From Nitrospinae bacterium RIFCSPLOWO2_12_FULL_45_22 (GTDB taxonomy: Bacteria > 2-12-FULL-45-22), in NCBI GenBank assembly GCA_001803565.1, contig MHDQ01000220.1, positions 1-9,005 of the forward strand: DNA of 9,005 nucleotides. The letters run 5' to 3'. The position numbers were made by a program, and so were the translations under genes. Position 1 is the stretch's first letter. Every line of letters begins with the position of its first letter. Below the pieces are notes generated by a model. That model was not told the DNA's origin, did not search any database, and saw only the letters and a program-made list of their open reading frames with translations. Positions 1 through 5,497 of this stretch are shown in pieces.

Positions 1-102
1 CATAGTGGTCAGGCTTATAATCAAGGTAATCGCGGTACCTACCGAGAGGATCATTTTTAGCTTCACGCTATTTATACTTATATCTGCTAATTTCTTAAAC
101 AT
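1..102 (-). CDS. N-terminus of membrane protein, probably methyl-accepting chemotaxis protein (partial)
   Basis: Thirty-four codons read leftward from an ATG at 102 and run off the window edge. The protein starts MFKKLADISI, then a basic stretch (SVKLK, residues 12-16), then a hydrophobic run (about residues 17-34, MILSVGTAITLIISL). That is a short cytoplasmic N-tail entering a first transmembrane helix with positive-inside charge. This layout and the wording around 'SVKLKMIL' are typical of methyl-accepting chemotaxis proteins with a periplasmic sensor domain, but sensor kinases and GGDEF proteins can begin the same way. No diagnostic domain lies inside the window. The Shine-Dalgarno is weak (GAG about 7 nt upstream). 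It is separated from the cytochrome gene by a terminator, so it is probably transcribed separately. I am fairly sure it is a coding start and only moderately sure of the family. Confidence 0.6.
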   Translation of the reverse strand, partial: MFKKLADISINSVKLKMILSVGTAITLIISLTTM

Positions 103-233
103 CGCTACTCGTTGCTAAGTGCTTCGTTTCATAAATACAGTTATGTACTATATGCAAACCAATAAACAAGTTGACATTAGGGCAATTTAAATATTTTTGG
201 GGATTCAATAGTTCGATAAATTTTTAACCGTTC

Positions 234-259
234 ACCGCAGAGATCTGCGCCTCTGCGGT
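234..259. repeat. Hairpin of the CGCAGAG dispersed-repeat type
   Basis: ACCGCAGAG (234-242) and CTCTGCGGT (251-259) form a perfect 9-bp inverted repeat around an 8-nt loop, ATCTGCGC. The same CACCGCAGAG word recurs at 3037-3046. A minus-strand relative, CGCTAAGATCGCAAAGG, lies at 323-339. Strings of CGCAGAG, CGCAAAG and CGCTAAG units are a familiar non-coding dispersed element in many environmental bacterial genomes. I infer that these are decayed members of such a family. The hairpin has no T-tract and is not convincing as a terminator. Confidence 0.55.
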
Positions 260-436
260 TACCCCAGGATATTGATCAATTACAAATTAATCATAAAACT
301 ACATGCTTGACTTCCCGGGAAACCTTTGCGATCTTAGCGCGGCTTTGGGGCTGATTTAACAAGGCTTTGTGGTAAGCGAAACGAATCTCTTGGGCGCTAT
401 AGAGCGTGCTTGGTTTATATGAACAATGTGTCACAT

Positions 437-490
437 TAAAAATTTAGGGGGGAAACCCTGCCCCAATTTCAACTGGATTTCCCCCCTGAA
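437..490 (-). terminator. Rho-independent terminator of the cytochrome gene
   Basis: Read on the minus strand, AGGGGGGAAA (487-478) pairs perfectly with TTTCCCCCCT (455-446) across a 22-nt loop. One mismatch and two more A-T pairs extend the stem. It is followed by TTTTT (442-438). It lies about 40 bp after the stop codon of the tetraheme cytochrome gene, on the same strand. It should end that transcript before the chemoreceptor-like gene. Confidence 0.7.
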
Positions 491-527
491 AGAGATCGAG
501 AACCCTTTCCTGCAATCAATAATTAAT

Positions 528-1112
528 CTATTTCCAATGCTTGATCTTCTCTTTATATTCCGCAAAATTGAAGGGTTTATGAACCGGATTCTCTTCGTTG
601 TGGCAGGTAGTACAGGTCTTTTCATCCGGGATTATCATGCCCGCAGCGATGGCGGCTTTGCGGGCTGCCTCCCGGTTCTCTTTGTAGGCCTTCACACTCA
701 TTATCTTGGGGCTGCGGTAGTCACTACCTGCTCCATGACAGGCCTCACATCCAACATTGGCCAACTTTGGGGCCTTCTCCATACTTTCAAACCCTCCAGG
801 TTGACCATAGCCTGTGGTGTGGCACTTCAGACATTTAGGGTCGGTAGTATAATCTTTCTGGGGATCAAGCTTGGCCTTGGTCTTGGCATCAGCGGCTGCA
901 CCAGGTTTCAGGGTTTCCATCGCCTTAGCCATCTTGGTAGCCTCCCAGACCTTATACTGGGCGCCACCAATCTTTACATTAGAATGACATGCCTTACATT
1001 TATCCACCCCAACAAAATTGGCCGGACCAGCAAATAATCCAGTTGATTGGAAAATAACCAGCAAGCTACATATACTCATTATCCCTACAATTCGCTTTAT
1101 AATCTCAGTCAT
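528..1112 (-). CDS. Tetraheme c-type cytochrome, cytochrome c554-like, exported
   Basis: This 194-residue protein has an N-terminal signal sequence: basic residues to R7, a hydrophobic core at 8-22, and likely cleavage after LFA at residue 28. It has four CXXCH heme sites at C39-H43 (CKACH), C94-H98 (CLKCH), C122-H126 (CEACH) and C167-H171 (CTTCH). The spacing and the 'VGCEACHGAGSDY' stretch match the cytochrome c554-like multiheme family. It should carry electrons outside the cytoplasmic membrane, with hemes attached by the cytochrome c maturation system. There is no C-terminal anchor. Only two histidines (H178, H192) exist beyond the CXXCH sites, so not every heme can be bis-His ligated. 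Where I recall a histidine in relatives, after the conserved Tyr-Lys-x-Trp, this protein has methionines (M61, M65). The start is set by an AGGAGGG Shine-Dalgarno about 8 nt upstream. No oxidase or reductase partner lies in the window, so the electron partner is unknown. Confidence 0.92.
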   Translation of the reverse strand: MTEIIKRIVGIMSICSLLVIFQSTGLFAGPANFVGVDKCKACHSNVKIGGAQYKVWEATKMAKAMETLKPGAAADAKTKAKLDPQKDYTTDPKCLKCHTTGYGQPGGFESMEKAPKLANVGCEACHGAGSDYRSPKIMSVKAYKENREAARKAAIAAGMIIPDEKTCTTCHNEENPVHKPFNFAEYKEKIKHWK

Positions 1113-1244
1113 CGCTTATCCCTCCTCACCAATTCTTCCTCTTCCAAATGTTTATCCATCACTATAACCGGTCACTATGCCTACTATCTCCTTCTTACTT
1201 ACGAAAGCATTAATAAAACTATAGACTCCTTTAGCCTGGCTAGC

Positions 1245-1457
1245 TCATGGCCCCCTGGCCTGCACCTTTTCTAAGCCCGCAATTAGTTGTTTAATATCGA
1301 CCTCTGCCGGTATTCCCTTACCGGGATTTATCCTATTAAGATTACCATCTACTCCAGGAAATTTACCGCTGCCCATTGATTGCCCTTGACTTTTACCAAG
1401 AGATACCGGTCTCCCCTTACTACCAATCTCAACAAGAAGCATAAACAGCCCGCACAA
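1245..1457 (-). CDS. Small hypothetical protein, weakly supported
   Basis: This is an open frame of 70 codons on the cytochrome strand. It reads from a TTG at 1457 (or from an internal ATG at 1442) to a TGA at 1245. I do not recognise the product. The middle is rich in Gly, Ser and Lys, and the end (VDIKQLIAGLEKVQ) could be a short amphipathic helix. In favour of its being real is a good sigma-70 promoter directly upstream and an AAAGGAG motif. Against it, the AAAGGAG lies only 2 nt from the TTG, and the predicted transcript would start at about that motif. The composition is also not strongly protein-like. It may be the remnant of a longer gene, or simply the leader of the cytochrome transcript, whose start lies about 130 bp downstream. 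Confidence 0.3.
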   Translation of the reverse strand: MCGLFMLLVEIGSKGRPVSLGKSQGQSMGSGKFPGVDGNLNRINPGKGIPAEVDIKQLIAGLEKVQARGP

Positions 1458-1468
1458 ATCTCCTTTAT

Positions 1469-1508
1469 ACTCTATAACTTTATCCCCTTCATGTCAAGTT
1501 GATGTCAA
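1469..1508 (-). promoter_or_regulatory. Sigma-70 promoter with two -35 boxes
   Basis: On the minus strand a consensus TTGACA (1497-1492) is followed after exactly 17 bp by TAGAGT (1474-1469), a 4/6 match to the -10 consensus. A second TTGACA lies one helical turn upstream (1508-1503), because the word CTTGACAT is repeated with an 11-bp period. The predicted start is near 1462. The transcript would cover the small ORF at 1245-1457 and then the cytochrome gene. The doubled box may be an activator or repressor half-site pair, or two registers of one promoter. Confidence 0.5.
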
Positions 1509-1695
1509 GCATTTCCTTGTCATTAATGATCTATAAATCTTCACTTTATTTTTTTCTTGCCAACTCCCCCCCTTTTAGGCTACACTGATTAAGCCTTGCC
1601 CGGAGGGGAAAATTTTTCTCTGAGCGCCCTATTTAGTAGCATTGATGCCTGATTTTAAAAACCAGCAGTAATGCAGTCCACGTTGACTTAACCAT

Positions 1696-1701
1696 TATAA
1701 T
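1696..1701 (+). promoter_or_regulatory. Possible -10 element of the DsrE-crotonase unit
   Basis: A perfect TATAAT lies 20 bp before the ATG of the DsrE-like gene. There is no recognisable -35 at 16-18 bp upstream and no extended -10 TGn. If used, it would give a leader of about 14 nt that starts at the Shine-Dalgarno. An activator-dependent promoter is possible. The rest of 1509-1695 shows no better candidate. Confidence 0.3.
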
Positions 1702-1721
1702 TACCGAGGAGGGATGGAGTT

Positions 1722-2153
1722 ATGGGTAAGATCGTATTTATTTGTAGAGATGCCTTAGAAAACTCTATTATAAGTAACTTAGGAATGGCTATGGAGGCTA
1801 AAAAAGCTGGCGAAGAGCCCGAAGTCATCTTTACCCAGGAGGCATTAGCAGCCCTATCCGGAGCATCTTTTGACTGGTCCCCTCTGTTCCGGCAGCGGGA
1901 GATACGGATGAAGATAGCCAAGAACGCTGAAAAAAGGGGTATCCCGGTTGCCAGCGCCAAGGATGCCCGGTGGACCGACATGAAGAGGCTGATAAAGGGG
2001 GCAAAGGAAGCCGGAGTAACTATGTCCGCTTGCCCGCTCTGGAGTGATCTTCTAGAGGTAAAAGGTAAGCTCCCACCGGAGATAACAGAAATAGGTTCGA
2101 CTGAGGTCTTAAAGAGGCTTAAAGAAGCTACCGCTATCATTGGAAACCTTTAG
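1722..2153 (+). CDS. DsrE-like family protein
   Basis: This 143-residue soluble protein begins with a beta-strand (GKIVFICRDA, residues 2-11). It has a helix at about 15-30, further strands, and the DsrE-fold signature 'GVTMSACPLWSDLL' (98-111), in which C104 sits where DsrE/TusD proteins carry their conserved cysteine. There is one other cysteine, C8. DsrE-fold proteins act in sulfur relay or bind small molecules or nucleotides. The sequence here does not say which. An AGGAGGG Shine-Dalgarno lies about 9 nt before the ATG; the ATG just upstream at 1714 is out of frame. It is followed 26 bp later by a MenB-like crotonase in the same direction, so the two are probably cotranscribed. That pairing suggests an accessory role in an acyl-CoA pathway rather than tRNA thiolation. 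No DsrF, DsrH or TusB/C partner is seen. Confidence 0.75.
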   Translation: MGKIVFICRDALENSIISNLGMAMEAKKAGEEPEVIFTQEALAALSGASFDWSPLFRQREIRMKIAKNAEKRGIPVASAKDARWTDMKRLIKGAKEAGVTMSACPLWSDLLEVKGKLPPEITEIGSTEVLKRLKEATAIIGNL

Positions 2154-2179
2154 TAAAACCTGGAAAGGAGGAGAGGAAG

Positions 2180-3031
2180 ATGGTAGAGTGGACACCATGG
2201 GAAAAAGTAAAGGGATTTGATTTTGAAGAGATCCTCTATGAGAAAAAGTATCGGGTTCAAGGTGGTGGTGTAGGCCGGTTAACTTTTAACCGTCCTGAGA
2301 GGATGAATTCCTTCACCAGTAAAGGTATATCAGAAATGAGCATAGGCTTATTTGATGCCAGTAAGGATACTACTCTAGGGGTAGTTGTTATGACTGGTAT
2401 AGGAGATAACTTTGGCACTGGCGGTGATGTAAGGTGGGAGGCCAGTGGTGGGCTCCAAGATGTATTTGGGGGTGGTGGTGCGGGCCCAGACTCGGCCCTG
2501 CGCTGTTGCCGCAAGCCTATCATTGCTGCGGTAAAAGGCTATTGCATTGGTGGCTCTCATCATATAGCTTATTTTTGCGACCTGACCATTGCAGCCGATA
2601 ACTCCATCTTTGGTCAGACCGGCCCCCGGGTCGGAAGCCCAGCGCAGGGTTATATTGTTAGTTATTTGACCCATGTAGTAGGGGCAAAGAAGGCCCGCGA
2701 GATATGGTATATGACCCGGCAATATACCGCCCAGGAGGCCCTACAACTCGGACTAGTCAATGCCGTAGTCCCCTTAGAAAAGCTAGACGAAGAAGTAGAT
2801 AAATGGTGTGATGATTTGTTAGACAAGTGTCCCACTATCTTGATGTTCCAAAAGGCCAGCTTTGAGGCTATCTATGACCATATGGATGGAGACTTTACTC
2901 GCTATTTGGCCCGTATGGCGCCTGATTTCTTTGAAAGTGGCGAGCCCCAAGAAGCCCAGGCCGCTTATTTTGAAAAGAGAACACCAGACCACTGGAAAAA
3001 TCGGCTACCAGACTTTCTGAAAAAAACGTAA
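2180..3031 (+). CDS. MenB/BadI-like crotonase (enoyl-CoA hydratase/isomerase family)
   Basis: This 283-residue protein is of the crotonase superfamily. FNRPERMNSF (36-45) and GTGGD (79-83) form the first oxyanion-hole region. KPIIAAVKGYCIGGSHH (112-128) forms the second. CDLTIAADNSIFGQTGP (133-149) and GAKKAREIWY (168-177) strongly resemble 1,4-dihydroxy-2-naphthoyl-CoA synthase (MenB) and the related ring-cleaving hydrolase BadI. Ser153 and Gly148 match MenB Ser161 and Gly156. The catalytic Asp163 of E. coli MenB is replaced by Ala155 (motif GSPAQGY), and the usual GGG turn is GGS (124-126). Ordinary naphthoate synthase activity is therefore unlikely. Ring hydrolases of the BamA type, as I recall them, also have Ala at this place. 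A 2-ketocyclohexanecarboxyl-CoA or 6-oxocyclohexenecarboxyl-CoA hydrolase-like activity is possible but unproven. AAGGAGG lies 8 nt before the ATG. No other men or bad genes are present. Confidence 0.85.
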   Translation: MVEWTPWEKVKGFDFEEILYEKKYRVQGGGVGRLTFNRPERMNSFTSKGISEMSIGLFDASKDTTLGVVVMTGIGDNFGTGGDVRWEASGGLQDVFGGGGAGPDSALRCCRKPIIAAVKGYCIGGSHHIAYFCDLTIAADNSIFGQTGPRVGSPAQGYIVSYLTHVVGAKKAREIWYMTRQYTAQEALQLGLVNAVVPLEKLDEEVDKWCDDLLDKCPTILMFQKASFEAIYDHMDGDFTRYLARMAPDFFESGEPQEAQAAYFEKRTPDHWKNRLPDFLKKT

Positions 3032-3036
3032 GTATC

Positions 3037-3109
3037 CACCGCAGAGACGCGTAAAAGATACGTAAGGCGTGAGAGTGTTACGGGTAAGGAGATACCCCTC
3101 ACGCCTTAC
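3037..3109. repeat. Palindromic repeat between convergent genes, possible bidirectional terminator
   Basis: GTAAGGCGTGAG (3062-3073) and CTCACGCCTTAC (3098-3109) are perfect 12-bp inverted repeats. Inside them a second hairpin, GGGTA (3082-3086) with TACCC (3093-3097), can form, so the whole could fold as a nested structure. Just to the left lies CACCGCAGAG (3037-3046), the same word as at 233-242. The element fills the 82-bp gap between the stop codons of the crotonase (plus) and the sigma factor (minus). A transcript from either side would form the hairpin, but neither side has a strong T-tract. The minus side has only TATCTTTT. Such CGTAAGG/CGTGAGG palindromes look like genomic dispersed elements, and termination would be a secondary role. 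Confidence 0.6.
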
Positions 3110-3113
3110 CCCT

Positions 3114-4520
3114 CTAGTTCTTCTCCATAAGCGATTCCAAGAGCTTTCTTCGGGAAGGGTGGCTGAGTTTTTCTAAGGCCAGGTATTCTATCTGTCTTAT
3201 CCTCTCTCGACTAACGCCCAAAAGGTCACCGATCTCTTGTAAAGTATATTCGCCAGATCCTTCAATCCCATAACGCATCCTTAATATCTTCTCCTCCTTA
3301 GGACTAAGGGTGGATAGGGCCTGGAGTAGTTTTTGTACCATATCTTCATTCATTACCAGGTCTAGAGGAGAAGTAGTACCCTGATCCGCTATAAAATCTC
3401 TTACCCGGCTCTCTTCATCTCCTACAGGACTTTCTAACGAAAGGGGCTTCTTGGCCATCTGAATAATATCTTCCACCCCTTGGGGAGACATTTTCAATTC
3501 TAGAGCAATCTCTTCCGGGCTTGGTTCTCTACCCTGCTCTCTCCATAGCCTGTATGCAGTAGCAGTAACTTTCTTTATGACTTCAGTAATATACACTGGT
3601 ATCCTTATAGTCCTCGTCTGCTCGGCAATGGCCCTATTTATAGACTGTCTTATCCACCATATGGCATAAGTGCTAAACTTATATCCCCTGCGATAATCGA
3701 ATTTTTCAGCCGCTTTAACCAGTCCCATATTGCCTTCCTGCACTAGGTCAAGGAAGCGGAGCCCGCGATTCAGATACTGCTTTGCCACAGTAACCACCAA
3801 TCTCAAATTAGCCTCTATCAGCTTGTTCTTTGCCTCCCTGGCCACTCTTTCACCATGCTCAATAGCAACCAAAACCTGCTTTATCTCCTCTTTTTCTTCT
3901 AAACCAGCTCTTTCCTGATAACCTTTGAGTTTAGCGATCAATTTTTGAATAAAATCATTTCTAAAATCTATCCCCTCCAATATCCTCCTGAGCTTATCCC
4001 CTCCCTTGACTGCCTCAGCTATTAACCGTCGCTTTTTTCTAGGGGATAAGTTTTTACCAGTTAAAAATAGCTCTTCTATCTTTTTATTCTCTCGGCCAAT
4101 CCTCCTTATTTCTCTTATTGAAGCCCAAGAATCCAGGTAATACTGCGTGCCGGGCCCTTTGTCAATATTGTTGATAACATCTCCGATTTTCTCCTCACCC
4201 CGCTCTAATTGCTCTGCTAAAATCATAATCTCTTCCACTACAATCTTTCGACTAAATAAGGCATTTCTTACCTCTCTTTCTCCTTCCTCGCGCCGCTTCC
4301 CTAACTCTCTTTCTTCATCTTTGCTAATAAGAGGTAAAAGGGACATATTTTTAAAATAGGCTCGGCAGAGGTCATACCCCCCCCGGATAGCTTCATGCTT
4401 CAACCCCTTCTCTTCTTCTTCCAATTCTTCTAATGGGGCATCTCTTAAGCCCCATTCGTCATCTTCCGTAGTCGTTAGTAAACTCTGCAGGGCATCATCA
4501 TTATCTTCCGGTTGCCACAT
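3114..4520 (-). CDS. RpoD-like sigma-70 family RNA polymerase sigma factor
   Basis: This 468-residue protein has full primary-sigma architecture. A short acidic N-terminus lacks a long region 1.1. Region 1.2 (about 47-85, [19 protein letters not shown]) is followed by a charged non-conserved region (about 90-225), region 2 (about 227-307) with [20 protein letters not shown] and [12 protein letters not shown], region 3 (to about 390) with [13 protein letters not shown], and region 4 with [10 protein letters not shown] and RERIRQIE (438-445). The -35-reading helix is intact. In the -10-reading helix Gln292 is kept, but the residues matching E. coli T432 and T440 are Ile287 and Asn295. There is no dnaG or rpsU neighbour, so it may be a second RpoD-type (group 2) sigma rather than the housekeeping one. 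I chose the ATG at 4520 because GAGGGTGAG lies just upstream. An in-frame ATG at 4535 adds five residues but has no Shine-Dalgarno. Confidence 0.92.
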   Translation of the reverse strand: MWQPEDNDDALQSLLTTTEDDEWGLRDAPLEELEEEEKGLKHEAIRGGYDLCRAYFKNMSLLPLISKDEERELGKRREEGEREVRNALFSRKIVVEEIMILAEQLERGEEKIGDVINNIDKGPGTQYYLDSWASIREIRRIGRENKKIEELFLTGKNLSPRKKRRLIAEAVKGGDKLRRILEGIDFRNDFIQKLIAKLKGYQERAGLEEKEEIKQVLVAIEHGERVAREAKNKLIEANLRLVVTVAKQYLNRGLRFLDLVQEGNMGLVKAAEKFDYRRGYKFSTYAIWWIRQSINRAIAEQTRTIRIPVYITEVIKKVTATAYRLWREQGREPSPEEIALELKMSPQGVEDIIQMAKKPLSLESPVGDEESRVRDFIADQGTTSPLDLVMNEDMVQKLLQALSTLSPKEEKILRMRYGIEGSGEYTLQEIGDLLGVSRERIRQIEYLALEKLSHPSRRKLLESLMEKN

Positions 4521-4553
4521 CTTACTCACCCTCATTCTCTATAGAAAGTATTA

Positions 4554-4582
4554 TTTTTACCAAACCAATTATTTCCGATCAA
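4554..4582 (-). promoter_or_regulatory. Candidate promoter of the sigma factor gene
   Basis: On the minus strand TTGATC (4582-4577) and TAAAAA (4559-4554) are separated by exactly 17 bp. Each matches the sigma-70 consensus at 4 of 6 positions. The predicted start would lie about 7 bp after the -10 element, giving a leader of roughly 10-25 nt depending on which ATG is used. The surrounding sequence is AT-rich, so chance matches are possible. Confidence 0.3.
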
Positions 4583-4806
4583 GGTACCTTACCCTAATTT
4601 TGTTTCTTTTATAAGATCACTAATAGATGAATGCAATTTTTATGTTGTAAAACCCCTACTGCCTATTTCCTGTTCCTGAAAGCTCTCTCTACCCTCGCAA
4701 TTACCTCCGCTAAAGGATAAAATTTTTGGGTAATGTCCAATATTTCGTGGTTTGACCTTAAGCCCTGGGTCTATAATCCCTGGTACAGGAGCCTTAAAAA
4801 CTCCAG
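4583..4806. other. Intergenic region without recognised gene
   Basis: This stretch lies between the divergent sigma factor and the duplicated MerR block. Short frames exist on the minus strand, including one from 4843 to 4640, but they have no Shine-Dalgarno, no recognisable domain and an odd composition. A weak 6-bp stem pairs CCCTGG (4778-4783) with CCAGGG (4803-4808) and reaches into the repeat boundary. It is unlike the otsB-bearing spacer at 5322-5497, so the two MerR copies have unrelated left flanks. Confidence 0.4.
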
Positions 4807-4856
4807 GGTAACCACGCCAGTTAAATTTTAATGATGAACCCACACTTTGTCAAAAG

Positions 4857-4895
4857 AGAGATAACGCTCATCAGGTAACCGGCTACAGAGATAAC
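4857..4895 (+). promoter_or_regulatory. Paired AGAGATAAC boxes upstream of the MerR promoter, copy 1
   Basis: AGAGATAAC occurs at 4857-4865 and again at 4887-4895, a 30-bp period of about three helical turns. The second box ends 13 bp before the -35 hexamer. The same pair is in copy 2 at 5548-5556 and 5578-5586. The position suits an activator or autoregulatory binding site, but no protein can be assigned from sequence alone. Confidence 0.35.
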
Positions 4896-4908
4896 CAAGA
4901 GGTGGGGC

Positions 4909-4938
4909 TTGACAAGAACCGCCTAAAATAGATAAAGT
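4909..4938 (+). promoter_or_regulatory. MerR gene promoter, copy 1
   Basis: Consensus TTGACA (4909-4914) is followed after 18 bp by TAAAGT (4933-4938), a 4/6 match to the -10. The spacer is slightly long, as at many MerR-controlled promoters. A broken dyad surrounds the -10 and start region: AGATA (4930-4934) with TATCT (4943-4947), and CCGC (4919-4922) with GCGG (4953-4956). It is a plausible autoregulatory operator. The GGAG of the ribosome site is at 4975-4978, 10 nt before the ATG. Confidence 0.5.
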
Positions 4939-4988
4939 ATTATATCTGGTAAGCGGATAGAGGCTAAAGGAGCCGGAGATTATTCCCG

Positions 4989-5372
4989 ATGCGCGATAAG
5001 GTAAAAAAGCTGCTGAAGATAAGTGAGCTATCGTCCCTGGTTGGTGTCCCTAAAGAGGCTATTCGATATTATATAAAAGAGGGACTCCTACCCAGACCGC
5101 AAAAAACTAGCAAAAACATGGCTTACTATGATGAGAGTTTTATCGAGCGGATTAAGGCAATAAAAGAATTGCAGAAAAAGAGGTTTTTACCTTTGAGGAT
5201 TATAAAGAATATCATAGGGGAAGATAGTGGTGAAAGTAGTCTCAATGAAATAAAGACCCTTTTAGAGTTGGATGGTAAGATTTTTAAGCCTATTGACCAC
5301 TTACTGAATTTTATCCCTTTATCGGCTAATGCTCTAAAGGCGTCTTCATCGGTCCGGTCATCACCAATATAA
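4989..5372 (+). pseudogene. Truncated duplicate of the MerR-family regulator (DNA-binding domain only)
   Basis: This is a 127-codon frame whose first 111 residues are identical to the intact regulator at 5680-6417. The last 16 (SANALKASSSVRSSPI) are out-of-context translation antisense to an otsB fragment. It keeps the whole winged-helix MerR DNA-binding domain (KISELSSLVGVPKEAIRYY, then the YYDES segment, then the helix to about residue 77). It loses the C-terminal half, including a second MerR-like helical segment. Its promoter, paired upstream boxes and ribosome site are duplicated intact, so it may be expressed. It is best treated as a duplication product and pseudogene. A short regulator that competes for the operator cannot be excluded. 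Confidence 0.85.
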
Positions 5373-5416
5373 ATAGAAAAAAGACCTGGTAATAATAACT
5401 GTCTTTGGCATGCCAT
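5322..5416 (-). pseudogene. otsB: Fragment of trehalose-6-phosphate phosphatase
   Basis: On the minus strand about 31 codons read LLLPGLFSIYIGDDRTDEDAF followed by RALAD. The IYIGDDRTDEDAF stretch is the metal-binding motif of the trehalose-phosphatase branch of HAD phosphatases, where the paired Asp residues hold Mg2+. The frame is closed upstream by an in-frame stop just before the ATG at 5416. On the other side it is cut at 5321/5322 by MerR copy 1. The N-terminal DxDGT motif and cap domain are absent, so no enzyme can be made. It is a remnant carried in the spacer between the two repeats. No trehalose synthase gene lies in the window. Confidence 0.75.
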
Positions 5417-5497
5417 CTAGGCTGCATAGCGGTTTAGAGCCTCATAGAATAGCGAAATTAGAAGGACATCAGTAGATTATACCACCAATCGTAATAT

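Larger units (their letters stand above)
103..527. other. Intergenic region with degenerate repeat fragments
   Basis: No convincing coding sequence lies in these 425 bp. The AT-rich part next to the chemoreceptor-like gene (about 120-230) should hold its promoter, but I cannot pick one with confidence. The rest contains a CGCAGAG hairpin (234-259), a related fragment read on the minus strand as GCTAAGATCGCAAAGG (323-338), and the terminator of the cytochrome gene (437-490). The remainder (341-436) shows nothing I can name. Confidence 0.5.
4807..5321 (+). repeat. 515-bp direct repeat, copy 1
   Basis: This block recurs at 5498-6012, offset by 691 bp. The only difference I find is C4815 against G5506, near the left edge. 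It contains the MerR promoter region and the first 111 codons of the regulator. The match ends exactly at a codon boundary (after TTA for Leu111). Left flanks differ completely (4806 leftward against 5497 leftward). Right flanks differ too: otsB remnant here, rest of merR in copy 2. Confidence 0.97.

Noticed and set aside
171-197. TTGACA on the plus strand at 171-176 as a promoter
   Set aside because: No -10 lies at 16-18 bp, and no plus-strand gene follows. Anything transcribed would be antisense to the cytochrome.
426-1037. Open frame of 203 codons on the plus strand
   Set aside because: It is antisense to the tetraheme cytochrome, whose four CXXCH sites, signal peptide and ribosome site are clear. 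The plus frame has no domain and no Shine-Dalgarno.
1109-1159. 16-codon minus-strand ORF overlapping the cytochrome start as ATGA
   Set aside because: There is no Shine-Dalgarno, it is very short, and its coding content is largely the cytochrome ribosome site itself. It is mentioned only as a possible coupling leader.
1568-1618. C-tract then GGGGAAAATTTTT as a terminator hairpin upstream of the DsrE-like gene
   Set aside because: CCCCTTTT and GGGGAAAA are parallel complements, not an inverted repeat, so they cannot form a hairpin.
1688-2140. 150-codon minus-strand frame
   Set aside because: It is antisense to the DsrE-like gene, which has a strong ribosome site and a recognisable family signature.
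4640-4843. Minus-strand frame of 67 codons left of the repeat
   Set aside because: Its start lies inside the duplicated block, it has no ribosome site, and the product resembles nothing I know.
4962-4974. GGCT/AGCC mini-hairpin over AAAGG as a riboswitch or thermosensor
   Set aside because: The stem is only 4 bp, and the likely ribosome site (GGAG at 4975-4978) lies just outside it.
5126-5321. Minus-strand continuation of the otsB frame through MerR copy 1
   Set aside because: Only the part beyond 5321 is phosphatase sequence. The rest is antisense to the regulator coding region and recurs in copy 2 without any otsB sequence.
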